From Candidatus Promineofilum glycogenicum (GTDB taxonomy: Bacteria; Chloroflexota; Anaerolineae; Promineifilales; Promineifilaceae), in contig JADJHJ010000011.1 of NCBI GenBank assembly GCA_016707605.1, positions 124,001-188,000 of the forward strand: DNA of 64,000 nucleotides. Direction: 5' to 3'. Shown in pieces: positions 41,654 to 50,343 of this stretch. How positions within the stretch are numbered: the first letter of the stretch is position 1; every line of letters starts with the position of its first letter. The notes under the pieces were generated by a model. That model worked only from the letters and a program-made list of their open reading frames with translations. It was not told where the DNA came from and did not search any database. Made by a program: the position numbers and the translations under genes.

Positions 41654-42542
41654 ATGAACGAATCAACCGCCGGCCGTGAGCAGACCACCACCCAACTCCT
41701 GGCGACAGCCGACCGCCTGGAAGGGCACGGCCAGTACAACCTGGCCAAGCTGGTCCGCGCCGCGGCCGATTCGCTGGCCCGCCGGGCGGCCTACGCGCTC
41801 AATCTGCCCGCCGATGCGGCCGACTTGATCGATGGCCTTGGCCGTCTGGCGGCCGAACTGCCGGCCCACGGCCTCAGCGGCGATCTCGCCTCGGCCCTTG
41901 ACGCGCGGCGCGGCGGCGATGGCCGACGGACGACTGCCGCTCATCGACGAGACGCCCGATCCCTACGTCTGCCGCACCTGTGGCCGGCTGATGATGACCC
42001 GGCCCACCGCCCCTTGCCCCGACTGTGGCGCGTGGCCGGCCACGTTCCAGCAGTTCCGGCCGGTCTACTGGCTCGACGCGCTGGGGCCGCGCGAGGCGCT
42101 GGCCCAACTGGCGCAGACGCCGGACGTGGTGGGCGGACTGCTGGCCAGGCTCGACGAGGCGCAACTCAGCCGTCCGGGCGACGATGGCGGCTGGTCGATG
42201 CGCCAGGTCGTCGCCCACTTGCGCGACGCCGAGGGCGTCCTGCGCTTTCGCGTCCAGTTGATGATCGAGCAGGACAACCCGACGCTGGAGTCTCTGGCCG
42301 TCTTCGCCTGGGCGGCGGCGGGGGACGACCGGCCGGAGACGACGGCCGCCATCTTCCAGACCTACGAGGCCTCGCGCCGGGAAACGCTGGCCCTGCTACA
42401 CAGGTTGCCGCCGAGTGACTGGCAACGCACCGGGCAGCATAAAGAGTTCGGCCAGGTTACGATTCAACAGCAAGCCAGCTACTTCTCGGCCCACGAGCAG
42501 ACCCATTTAGCAGCCCTATCAGCGCTGCGCGGAAAGGCGTGA
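41654..42542 (+). CDS. DinB-type protein with rubredoxin-like zinc knuckle (one frameshift)
   Basis: ATG at 41654 (after GGAGGAA) opens a helical region (QLLATADRLEGHGQYNLAKL). Near 41895-41915, in a GCGGCG run, the frame moves by one base. From there it reads VCRTCGRLMMTRPTAPCPDC-GAW, a rubrerythrin-type two-CxxC knuckle, and then a DinB-like bundle (WSMRQVVAHLRDAEGVLRFR, YFSAHEQTHLAALSAL) to 42542. Removing one base gives about 295 residues. Alternatively a second gene starts at ATG 41919. DinB proteins are metal-dependent thiol transferases or hydrolases; the substrate is unknown. Confidence 0.7.
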
Positions 42543-42870
42543 GCCTGAGAGAGCTATCCCTCGGTACAGGCCCAGTCGCCAGATTGCACAACTAAGAGCC
42601 TGCTGAGTCCGGCGCAATTGCTTAATTACAGCCGGCCGCGCCTATGCTATACTGCGTTGTCTAAGTTGCTTCGCGGTGCAAACCGTCCGTCACTGCTCCA
42701 GACATACGTCACGTGGAAAACCGGCCAAATGGGCCGGCCCCAATAGAACAATTGTAGGTGTCATGGTCTGGTTGCGCCGAAGGCGCGGCCGAGCGATGAC
42801 GAGTTCTTGCGTTGACCGGTGTCGGCAGCGCCAGGGTCGGACGACGACCGCGGCGAAAGAGAGGTGTACC
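42543..42870. other. Intergenic region with promoter and structured leader
   Basis: No gene. It holds an extended -10 (TGCTATACT, 42645-42653), then a leader of about 210 nt in which CCGGCCAAATGGGCCGG (about 42720-42737) can fold into a hairpin. Confidence 0.5.
42645..42653 (+). promoter_or_regulatory. Extended -10 promoter TGCTATACT
   Basis: TGC-TATACT matches the extended -10 pattern TGn-TATAAT; extended -10 promoters need little -35 sequence, and only weak matches are seen. It would drive the small gene at 42871 through a leader of about 210 nt. Confidence 0.5.
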
Positions 42871-43089
42871 ATGCCCAACCTGTTGATCTATGCTGAGGCC
42901 CGTGAGTGTCTCGACCAGTTGCGCGCCGTGGCCGACTGCCCGGCGTCGCGCAAGGCCCACTCGCTGGCCTACCCGGAGGAGTTGTTCGCCGAGTTGCGGC
43001 CCGATTCGCCGGCCGGGTCGGCCTATAACGAACTGCTCGATGAGCTATTCGACGGCCGCCTGGCCCCGCGGCCCGAATATGCTTACTAA
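42871..43089 (+). CDS. Small protein of unknown function
   Basis: A 72-residue protein, MPNLLIYAEARECLDQLRAV and on to ELLDELFDGRLAPRPEYAY. It is acidic and helical, with no motif I recognise. Support for it comes from its surroundings: GAGAGG before the ATG, an extended -10 upstream, and a perfect terminator hairpin 23 nt after its stop. It is therefore probably an independent transcription unit with a long leader. Confidence 0.65.
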   Translation: MPNLLIYAEARECLDQLRAVADCPASRKAHSLAYPEELFAELRPDSPAGSAYNELLDELFDGRLAPRPEYAY

Positions 43090-43111
43090 CCGATCGACTC
43101 CTCATCAGAAT

Positions 43112-43147
43112 AAACGAAGACGCGGCCAGGTGGCCGCGTCTTCGTTT
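43112..43147. terminator. Perfect bidirectional terminator hairpin
   Basis: AAACGAAGACGCGGCC (43112-43127), loop AGGT, GGCCGCGTCTTCGTTT (43132-43147): a 16-bp perfect stem. It separates a plus-strand gene and a minus-strand gene that converge here, and has A/T-rich ends on both sides as intrinsic terminators do. Confidence 0.85.
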
Positions 43148-43161
43148 CCGCGCCGCGCCGC

Positions 43162-43941
43162 TCAGCCCTCGCCCGGAGGCCGTTGCCACTCGCAAGCCGT
43201 AGCCGTGGTGATCGTCGCGAAGCCGTGGCGGGCGACGATGGGCCGGCTCATCTCGCCCGCGTCGATGGTCAGGTAGGGCACGCCGCGCGCCCGCGCCTCC
43301 TGCACCCGCGCCGCCAGCAGCGCCGTATACAACCCCCGCCCGCGATACGCCTCCAGGGTCGAACCGCCCCACAGGCCGGCGAAGTGGCCTTTATCGAAGT
43401 AAATCCACCCGGCGCAGGCCGGCATCTCGTCCACGTAGGCCACGTAGACGCTCAGATAGCCGGGAATGGCCATCGCCCGACCCAGGCGGTCATGGACCCA
43501 GCTAAAGTCCTGGCCCCACACCGACTCCATCACAGCCTGCACGTCGGCCAGCCGGGCCGGGTCGGTCAGGCGGCACACGTCGGCCGGCGGCGAGGCCAGC
43601 AGCCGGGGCGGCGCGGCGGCCACGTCGAGCACCATGATGTCGTCCACCGGCTCGGTCACGAAGCCGCGGGCGACCAGCCGCGCCACCAGATCGGCCGGCC
43701 GGTCGTGGCCATAGACCTTCCACTCGAACTTCAGATCGTTGGCCCGAAAGTAAGCGATCTGTTGGTCGATGGTCGCGTCGGCCGTGGCTTCGTCCAGGTC
43801 GCTGTAGAGCACGAAGCTCATCCCCGGCAGCGGGCGCACGTAGCGCACGATGCCCGGCAACACCTGCCGCTTCATCCCCGGAAACTCGATCTCGCGGCGC
43901 TGCTCCCGGTCGTAGTGCGCCAACACCTCTTGCACGTCCAC
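43162..43941 (-). CDS. GNAT-family N-acetyltransferase
   Basis: A 259-residue protein starting at GTG 43941 with CAGGAG upstream. The C-terminal half is the GNAT fold: PACAGWIYFDKGHFAGLWGG, then the acetyl-CoA loop LEAYRGRGLYTALLAARVQE and a GVPYLTIDAGEMSRPIVARH-GF segment. The N-terminal 100 residues form a second, degenerate GNAT-like half. The acceptor substrate is unknown. It is divergent from another acetyltransferase gene at 44019. Confidence 0.82.
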   Translation of the reverse strand: MDVQEVLAHYDREQRREIEFPGMKRQVLPGIVRYVRPLPGMSFVLYSDLDEATADATIDQQIAYFRANDLKFEWKVYGHDRPADLVARLVARGFVTEPVDDIMVLDVAAAPPRLLASPPADVCRLTDPARLADVQAVMESVWGQDFSWVHDRLGRAMAIPGYLSVYVAYVDEMPACAGWIYFDKGHFAGLWGGSTLEAYRGRGLYTALLAARVQEARARGVPYLTIDAGEMSRPIVARHGFATITTATACEWQRPPGEG

Positions 43942-44018
43942 TGGCTAACTCCTGTCACTTGTCGTCAATCGGGCCAAACGCGACTATTCTAGCCGCTATC
44001 AACCTGAGAGAGAGTATC

Positions 44019-44603
44019 ATGGATTACACAAGCTACTTTTGGCAAGGACAATTGACCCGGCTGCGCCCCCTGCGCGCCGACGACGCTGAGGCGGTGTATC
44101 AGGCCCGCTTCGACAGCCCGGCGCGGCAACTGCTGCAACTGGGCGTCGAGCTGCCCGGCGACATCGAAGCGATGCGTGACTGGGTGAGCGAACGCGCCGG
44201 CGGCCGCGACACGAACGGCCTGATCCTCTTCGCCATCGAGAACCTGGCCGGGGAGTACGTCGGCGGGCTGTCGTACCACAGCCGCGACCGCAAGAACGGC
44301 AACTTCAGCTTCGGCGTCGTCGTCGTCCGCGCCCACCAACGGCGCGGCTACGCCCAGGATGCCACCCGCCTGCTGCTGCGCTATGGCTTTCTGGAGCGGC
44401 GCTACCACAAGTGCAACTCGGCCTGCCTGGCCAGCAACACTGCCTCGGCCCAGTTGCACCGCTCGCTGGGCTTCGTCGAGGAGGGTGTGCAGCGGCAGAA
44501 CGTGTACTACAACGGCCGCTATCACGACGAACTGCTCTTCGGCCTGACGCGCGACGAGTTCGACGCCAACGACGCGCCCTTCCGGCCAGAGTGGATCGGC
44601 TGA
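44019..44603 (+). CDS. RimJ/RimL-type GNAT acetyltransferase
   Basis: A 194-residue protein from ATG at 44019. Signatures: LTRLRPLRADDAEAVYQARF at the start, GGLSYHSRDRKNGNFSFGVV, the CoA-binding stretch RRGYAQDATRLLLRYGFLER and NTASAQLHRSLGFVEEGVQR. RimJ/RimL relatives acetylate N-terminal amines of ribosomal proteins, but most members modify antibiotics or small amines. A purine-rich GAGAGAGAG precedes the start. An ACAGGAT palindrome pair follows the stop. Confidence 0.85.
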   Translation: MDYTSYFWQGQLTRLRPLRADDAEAVYQARFDSPARQLLQLGVELPGDIEAMRDWVSERAGGRDTNGLILFAIENLAGEYVGGLSYHSRDRKNGNFSFGVVVVRAHQRRGYAQDATRLLLRYGFLERRYHKCNSACLASNTASAQLHRSLGFVEEGVQRQNVYYNGRYHDELLFGLTRDEFDANDAPFRPEWIG

Positions 44604-44611
44604 GCCGCCCC

Positions 44612-44677
44612 TGTAGCACAGGATTCTTATCCTGTGCTCTGAGGCATAGGAGCACAGGATAAGAATCCTGTGCTACA
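44612..44677. repeat. ACAGGATTCTTATCCTGT palindromes, inverted pair (copies 2 and 3)
   Basis: Two palindromes face each other as one 28-bp perfect inverted repeat (44612-44639 and 44650-44677) with a 10-nt spacer TGAGGCATAG. The pair sits between co-directional genes and can form a long hairpin that would act as a terminator. Confidence 0.85.
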
Positions 44678-44692
44678 AAAGAAAGGAGCCAC

Positions 44693-45653
44693 ATGACCGC
44701 AGATCACATCCACCACGTTCTCATCGTCGGCGCGGGCACGATGGGCCGGCAGATCGCCTGGCAGTGCGCCACCCACGGCTTTGACGTGACCCTGACCGAT
44801 GCCGACCCGGCCGCCTTGGAGCAGGCGACGACGGCCGTGGCGCGCTTCGCCGCCGGGGCCGTCGGCGCGGGGGCGCTGGGCGAGGCCGACGCCCGCGCCG
44901 CGCTCGGCCGCCTGCGGGCCACGGCCGAACCCGACTACGCCACGGTCGATCTGGTCAGCGAGTCGGTCTACGAAGACCCGGTCGCCAAGGGGCAGGTCTT
45001 CGCCCGGCTCAATGAACTCTGCCCGCCCGCAGACGATCTTCACCACCAACACCTCCACCCTGCTGCCCTCCATGTTCGCCGCGGCCACCGGCCGGCCGGA
45101 TCGCTTCTGCGCCCTGCACTTCCACTTGCCCGTCTGGACGGCCAACGTGGCCGACGTGATGGCCCAGCCGCTCACCTCGGCCGAGACGCTGGACACCGTG
45201 GCAACCTTCGCCCGCCGCATCGGCCAGATTCCCATCGTCCTGCGCGCTGAGCATCCCGGCTACGTCTTCAACGACATGTTCAACGCCCTCAACACGGCGG
45301 CCATCAATCTGGTCGCCGGCGGCGTGGCCACCATCGAGGACGTTGATCGGGCGTGGATGGGCATCATGAAGATGCCCGTCGGGCCGGGCGGCTGGCTGGA
45401 CGACATCGGCCTCGACACCGTCTGGCGCATCACCGACTTCTGGGCCGGCATCGCCGCCGACCCGCGGCTGCAACAGAACGCCGCCTTCCTGAAGACCTAC
45501 GTCGACGCCGGCCGGCTGGGTGTAAAAACCGGGCGGGGGTTCTATGAGTACCCAAACCCGGCCTATGCCAGGAAAGGCTTCCTTGAAGGAGAAGAGAGGG
45601 ACACAGAGAGACGCAGAGGAGCGCAGAGAGACGCGGAGTCAAAAGAAGGGTAG
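44693..45653 (+). CDS. 3-hydroxyacyl-CoA dehydrogenase (one frameshift, repeat-encoded tail)
   Basis: ATG at 44693 after AAAGGAGCC begins the NAD-binding motif VLIVGAGTMGRQIAWQCATH. At 45022-45030 (CCCGCCCGC) one extra C breaks the frame; downstream the sequence continues TNTSTLLPSMFAAATGRPDR, ALHFHLPVWTANVADVM and AAINLVAGGVATIEDVDRAW to a C-terminal GVKTGRGFYEYPNPAY. Corrected length is about 319 residues. The last ~20 residues (EERDTERRRGAQRDAESKEG) are encoded by the left arm of a GACGCAGAGA repeat, so the original stop seems lost. It oxidises L-3-hydroxyacyl-CoA in beta-oxidation or butanoyl metabolism. Confidence 0.85.
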
Positions 45654-46187
45654 GATATTGCTTCGTCGACCAATCAGGTAAGATGGATATGAACCGCACG
45701 CTACCAGAACCATCGCCCCGCATTAACGATCTGACCGGCGCAATTATCGGCGCCGCCATTGAGGTGCACCGTTGCCTCGGTCCCGGTCTATTAGAGTCCG
45801 CTTATGAGTCATGTCTGGCATACGAATTGGAGGCCAAAGGGCTGCGCGTTGAACGGCAAAAACCGCTGCCGATCACGTATAAGGATGTGCATATTGATCA
45901 CGGCTATCGGATTGATGTACTGGTAGAGAACGAAGTTGTGGTCGAGATCAAAGCCGTTGATGCGTTATTGCCCATTCATCAGGCACAACTGCTCTCGTAT
46001 CTTCGCTTCTTCAGGGTGTAAGATAGGGTTGTTGCTGAATTTCAACGTGACTCTACTTAAGAAGGACGGTATACGACGCCTTATACTCTCGCCGAGAGGG
46101 ATATCGGAACGAATACAGGATTCTTAGCCAATTCTTGTCTCTCTACGTCTCTCTGCGTCAACTCTGCGTCTCTCTGCGTTCCTCTCC
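45594..46187. mobile_element. GACGCAGAGA inverted repeats flanking a GxxExxY gene
   Basis: The left arm (45594-45638, GAGAGGGACACAGAGAGACG and on) and the right arm (46137-46187, ending CTCTGCGTTCCTCTC) are inverted copies, about 40 of 45 positions alike by eye. In other copies the arms are separated by 15-25 nt; here 500 nt holding a lower-GC nuclease gene lie between them. This looks like a unit of 594 nt with terminal inverted repeats. No target duplication was identified, so mobility is inference. Confidence 0.5.
45683..46127 (+). CDS. GxxExxY protein, PD-(D/E)XK nuclease superfamily (one frameshift)
   Basis: The 5' part reads NDLTGAIIGAAIEVHRCLGP-GLLESAYESCLAYEL, giving the G-x-x-E-x-x-Y signature, then IDHGYRIDVLVENEVVVEIK with the nuclease-like Asp and Glu-x-Lys. 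Near 46005-46011 (CTTCTTC) one base is extra; without it the frame runs LLSYLRFSGCKIGLLLNFNV and LLKKDGIRRLILSPR to 46127, total about 147 residues. As assembled it stops at 46021. This family (PDDEXK_3) is widespread, multicopy and of unproven function. It lies inside a pair of inverted GACGCAGAGA arms and has lower GC than its neighbours. Confidence 0.82.
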
Positions 46188-48034
46188 ATGAACCACTCTA
46201 TCGACCGCTACCTTAACGCCAAACAGGCCACCATGCCTAGCATCAGCAGCGACGGCCGCTGGCTGGCCTTCATCAGCGACCTGACCGGCGTGCCCCAGGT
46301 GTGGCGCGCGCCGCTGGGCGGCAGCGCCGTGCCCATGCCGGAGCAACTGACCTTCGCCGAAGACCGCGTCCTGTGGCTGCTCTGCTCCCCCGCCCCCGGC
46401 GATGCCCGCCTGCTCTTCGCCCGCGACCGCGGCGGCGACGAAAACGCTCAACTCTACCTGCTCGACCCCACCACCGGCGAGGAACGCTGCCTGACTACCG
46501 GCTACGACGGCGTCATGCACATCCCCGGCCAGTGGTCGGCCGATGGCCACACCCTCCTCTTCGCCGCCAACCGCGCCCACCCGGCCCACTTTGGCCTCTA
46601 CCGCCAGGCGCTCGACGGGGACGAAGCCGAATTGCTCTGGCAGAGCGACGAGCCGGGCCTGCTCTATGACGCCATGCAGCACCCCACGGCCAAGCGCGTT
46701 CTCTTTAGCCGCATGGCTCTCTCGGCCGCGCACCACCTGTTGGAACTCGACCTGACCACCGGCCAGGCCCGCCGCCTCGACCCGCCCGACCGCCCCGCCC
46801 GCTACCACTCGGCGACCTACACCCCCGACGGCTGCCACGTCACCGTCGTCACCGACCTGGACAGCGACCGCACCAACCTGATGCGCCTCGACCTGGCCAC
46901 CGGCCAGTGGGAGACGGTCATCGGCCCGTACTACGACCTGGAGTACTTCAGCCTGTCGCCCGACGGCCGCACCATCGCCTTCACTCTCAATCAGGACGGC
47001 TACAGCCGGCTGGAACTGCTCGACCTGGAGCGCGGTGTGGCCCGCCCCGGCCCCACCCTGCCCGACGGCGTGCTGGGAATCTATGACGAGCGCATCGCCT
47101 TCGCCCCGACTCGGCCTCACTGGCCTTCTCCTACACCACCCCGCGCAGCAGCAGCAACGTCTATGTCTGGGATTGGGCGGCGATGGGCCAGGGCGTCCGG
47201 CCAATGACGCACATGACCCACGGCGGCCTGCCCACAGAGTCGTTTGTCGAGGCCGAACTGGTGCGCTACCCGACATTCGACGACCGCCAGATACCGGCCT
47301 GGCTCTATCGCCCGCGCGAGGCCAGCGGGCCGGTGCCGGTGGTCGTCACCGTCCACGGCGGGCCGGAGTGGCAGGCGCGGCCGTGGTTCGACTTTCTGGC
47401 CCAATACCTGGTCAACCGCGGCTACGCCGTGCTGGTCCCCAACGTGCGCGGCTCCACCGGCTACGGCAACGTCTACAGCCACCTCGATGACGTGGACAAG
47501 CGGCTCGACAGCGTAGCCGACCTGGCCCACGCCGGTCTGTGGCTGCGGTCGCAAGCGGAGTTCGACGGCCAGCGCATCGCCGTGCAGGGCGGCAGCTATG
47601 GCGGTTACATGGTGCTGGCCGCCCTGGCCTTCCACCCGGAGCTATGGGCCGCCGGCGTCGACATCGTCGGCATCGCCAACTTCGTCACCTTCCTGGAGAA
47701 CACCAGCGACTACCGCCGGCAGCACCGCGAATCGGAGTACGGCCGCCTGGCCGCCGACCGCGAACTGCTGGAGCGCGTCTCGCCCATCCACTACGTCGAG
47801 CGTATGACCGCGCCGCTGCTGGTCATCCACGGGGCCAACGACCCGCGCGTGCCCCTCAGCGAGGCGGAGCAACTGGTGGCGCGGCTGGAAGCACTGGGGC
47901 GGACGGTGGAGTTGCTGGTCTTCGACGACGAAGGGCACGGCATCAAGCTGCTGAAGAACAAGCGCGTGGCCTATGCCGCCGTGGCCCGCTTTCTGGACGA
48001 GGCGCTGCGGATCAAAGGGGACGGCGAACGATGA
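46188..48034 (+). CDS. S9-family prolyl oligopeptidase / dipeptidyl aminopeptidase (one frameshift)
   Basis: The N-terminal half (ATG at 46188) is a TolB-like propeller (MPSISSDGRWLAFISDLTGV, LLFARDRGGDENAQLYLLDP, FSLSPDGRTIAFTLNQDGYS). At 47104-47107 one C is missing from CCCCC; the frame then continues DSASLAFSYTTPRSSSNV, and the catalytic domain shows VVVTVHGGPEWQARPWFDFL, nucleophile GGSYGGYMVL, LVIHGANDPRVPLSEAEQL and a C-terminal FDDEGHGIK, a full Ser-Asp-His triad. Corrected length about 615. It cleaves short peptides in the cytoplasm. The start codon directly follows a repeat arm, so the native upstream region has been replaced. Confidence 0.87.
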
Positions 48035-48412
48035 CGACCCTGCTGCTGATGTACGTGATCTTCGGGCTGCTGCTGGCCGGCTTGTCCGTGCCGCTGCTGC
48101 TGGGCAAGATTCCGCCCAACGGCTGGTACGGCTTCCGCGTGCCCAGCACGCTCTATAACCCCGACCTGTGGTACAAGGTCAACCGCTACATGGCCCGTTG
48201 GATGCTGGCGGCGGGGATCATCACCGTCATCGGCGCGGTGGCGCTATACAACGTGCCCGGCCTGAGCGTGGACACGTATGCCTGGCTATGCCTGTTGGTC
48301 TTTGCCGGCCTTCGTGCCGGGGGTTGGTGGTCAGCTTTCGGTATTTGCGGCGATTACAGAAGATCAGAACGAGTTTCTCAAAGAAACTCGCAGGCTGATC
48401 ACAGCCATGTAG
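48031..48412 (+). CDS. SdpI-family membrane protein (one frameshift)
   Basis: ATG at 48031 overlaps the peptidase stop (ATGA). Three hydrophobic helices and the family loop LGKIPPNGWYGFRVPSTLYN followed by DLWYKVNRYMARWMLAAGII identify the SdpI/DUF1648-related group. At 48311-48312 one T is extra; corrected, the C-terminus reads AGLVPGVGGQLSVFAAITED and NEFLKETRRLITAM, ending at 48412, total about 126 residues. SdpI in Bacillus gives immunity to a killing factor; most homologues are uncharacterised. Its 3' end overlaps the convergent acetyltransferase gene by 49 nt. Confidence 0.8.
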
Positions 48413-48918
48413 AGCAAATCATCATACGCCCCATCGCTCCACACGTGCTGCCGCAGCCGCCCCTCCTCTACAAAGCCGGCGGCGCGGTAGGCGCGGATGG
48501 CCCGCTCGTTGCGGCCGTGGACGCGCAAATAGACCCGCCGCAGATTGAGCTTGGTGAAGCCATACTCCACCAGCAGCCCGACTGCCTCGCGCCCGTAGCC
48601 CCGCCCCCAGTACGCCTTGTCGCCGATGGTGATGCCCAGTTCGGCGGTGTGGGCGAACGGGTCGCGGTGGTTCAGGCCGCAGAAGCCGATCAGCTTGCCG
48701 TCGGCCTCGATGGCGAAGGAGACGCCGTCGCGGTTGCCGTCGCGCCCGCCGCCGGCCGCGTTGCGGTCGAAATCGGCGTAGGCGCGGGCCAACGACTGCG
48801 GCCACGGCGGGTCGCCGCCGCCGGCCAACTCGACGGCCACGTCGTTGTTGATGGCGTGGATGATGGGCACGTCGTCGCGCTCGATGGCGCGGAGGGTGAC
48901 ACGTTCACCGCTTAACAT
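48364..48918 (-). CDS. RimJ/RimL-type GNAT acetyltransferase
   Basis: A 184-residue protein with GGAGG before its ATG. Signatures: MLSGERVTLRAIERDDVPII at the start, IGFCGLNHRDPFAHTAELGI, the acetyl-CoA loop YWGRGYGREAVGLLVEYGFT and RNERAIRAYRAAGFVEEGRL. It is a paralogue of the gene at 44019. The acceptor is unknown. Its last ~15 codons overlap the end of the SdpI gene on the other strand, so either the stop is displaced or the two genes truly share 49 nt. Confidence 0.86.
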   Translation of the reverse strand: MLSGERVTLRAIERDDVPIIHAINNDVAVELAGGGDPPWPQSLARAYADFDRNAAGGGRDGNRDGVSFAIEADGKLIGFCGLNHRDPFAHTAELGITIGDKAYWGRGYGREAVGLLVEYGFTKLNLRRVYLRVHGRNERAIRAYRAAGFVEEGRLRQHVWSDGAYDDLLYMAVISLRVSLRNSF

Positions 48919-48970
48919 CGCCTGCCTCCGTTAGTTCCAGATCGCTTCAACATGGCACGAGGCCACCCTA

Positions 48971-50150
48971 TCAGGCCGAGATTCGGCCGATGAGTGTCGT
49001 TGTGTCTTCGACAGCGCCGCCTCTCAATCACCTTCCGCGCCTCATCCACCTTCTCCCACACGTCAATCATCAGCACCCCGCGCACCCGGCCGTCCTGCAT
49101 GTAGTAGAGCACGCCCTTGCTTGAACTCCTCCTGCCAATCCTCGACCACCTCCAGCCGGCTGTCGCACTGCCCCACAGCCTCATACCCCAACTCGAACAG
49201 GTCGGAGTAGAACATGGGTAGATAGCGGTACGCCTCGCCCGCGCCGGCCATGTTGCGCCCGGCGGCGCGGCCCATCGCCCGCGCCGCGTCGGCGTGCTCC
49301 ACGCGGCGGCGCATGCCCAGCACGGCGTCGGGGTAGTTGGCCACGTCGCCGGCGGCGTAGATGCCGGTTGGGTCGTCTGGAGCCTCTCGTCCACCAGGAT
49401 GCCGTTGTCCACCCCCAGCCCGGCGGCGCGGGCCAATGTCACGTCCGGCTCGATGCCGATGCCGGCCACCACCCGGTCGGCCGCCAGCCGCCGCCCATCG
49501 TCCAATGTCACCGTCGCCCCGCTCTCGCCCACTTCGATGTCGGTCACCGTGGACTCGGCCAGCACTTCCACGCCCTTCTCACGGTAGGTGTCGTTGAGGT
49601 AAGCGCCTAGCCGGGCCGGAAAAACACGATTACAGATGGCCGCCTCCGGGAAGACGAGCGTCACGTCGTTGCCGCGCTTGCGCAGCGACGCGGCCACCTC
49701 CGAACCGATGAAGCCACCGCCGATGACGACGAAGCTGGCCCCGCGCTCGGCGTCGGCGCGCAGGGCGCGGTAGTCGGCCAGGGTGCGGTAGTAGTTGACG
49801 TGGTCGCCGCCGAAGGGCAGCCGCCGCGGGTCGCCGCCGGTGGCCAGCAACAGGCGGCCGTAGGTGTGGTTCGCGCCGTCGTCGAGCGTCACCGCCCGCG
49901 CCGCCGGGTCGAGGGCCACGACGCGGCGGCCGAAGTGAGGCTGCACGTTGCCGGGGAGCTTGACATAAATCTCATCAATCTGCTTCTTGCCGTCCCACAG
50001 CTTCTTCGACAGCGGCGGCCGGTCATAGGGCGGCTCCGGCTCGGCCGAGATGAGGCCAATCGTGCCGCTGTCATCCAGTTCGCGGATGCCATTGGCCGCC
50101 GCCGCGCCGGTCATGCCGCCGCCGATGATGAGGTAAGGGTAGTGGGTCAT
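48971..50150 (-). CDS. FAD-dependent pyridine nucleotide-disulphide oxidoreductase (three frameshifts)
   Basis: ATG at 50150 starts YLIIGGGMTGAAAANGIREL (FAD motif), later FVVIGGGFIGSEVAASLRKR (NAD motif) and ADRVVAGIGIEPDV. The frame then breaks three times: a base missing at about 49364-49378, an extra one at 49112-49116, and an extra one at about 49012-49022. Patched, the C-terminal part reads IYAAGDVANYPDAVLG, MFYSDLFELGYEAVGQCDSR, EFKQGVLYYMQDGRVRGVLM and a DTTTLIGRISA end at 48971, about 392 residues. This is the ferredoxin reductase/AIF-like class; its electron partner is not nearby. Indels are more likely sequence errors than decay since all parts remain conserved. Confidence 0.8.
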
Positions 50151-50196
50151 TCGCGCCTGTCTCCTTCTGCCCGTTTGCCGGACATTCTACCATTAA

Positions 50197-50276
50197 GAGG
50201 AACACAGAGGAACACGGAGAAGCACGGAGGGGCACAGAGGAAGAATTAAGTCGCATTCTTCCTCCGCGTCCCTCTT
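50197..50276. repeat. GACGCAGAGA-type hairpin element, copy 4 (shortened right arm)
   Basis: GAGGAACACAGAGGAACACGG on the left, loop AAGAATTAAGTCGCATTCTT, then only about 18 nt of right arm (CCTCCGCGTCCCTCTT). It lies between divergent genes. Confidence 0.72.
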
Positions 50277-50284
50277 CATCCTGA

Positions 50285-50312
50285 TTGCCCCTAACTCAAT
50301 CTGGGCTAGAAT
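50285..50312 (+). promoter_or_regulatory. Promoter of the MFS transporter gene
   Basis: TTGCCC (50285-50290), a 16-nt spacer and TAGAAT (50307-50312) precede the ATG at 50344, with AGGAGAG as ribosome site. The context CTGGGCTAGAATC resembles CTGGGCTATAATC at 63688-63700. Confidence 0.5.
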
Positions 50313-50343
50313 CCGCGCTCATACTGCTTACAGGAGAGACCGC

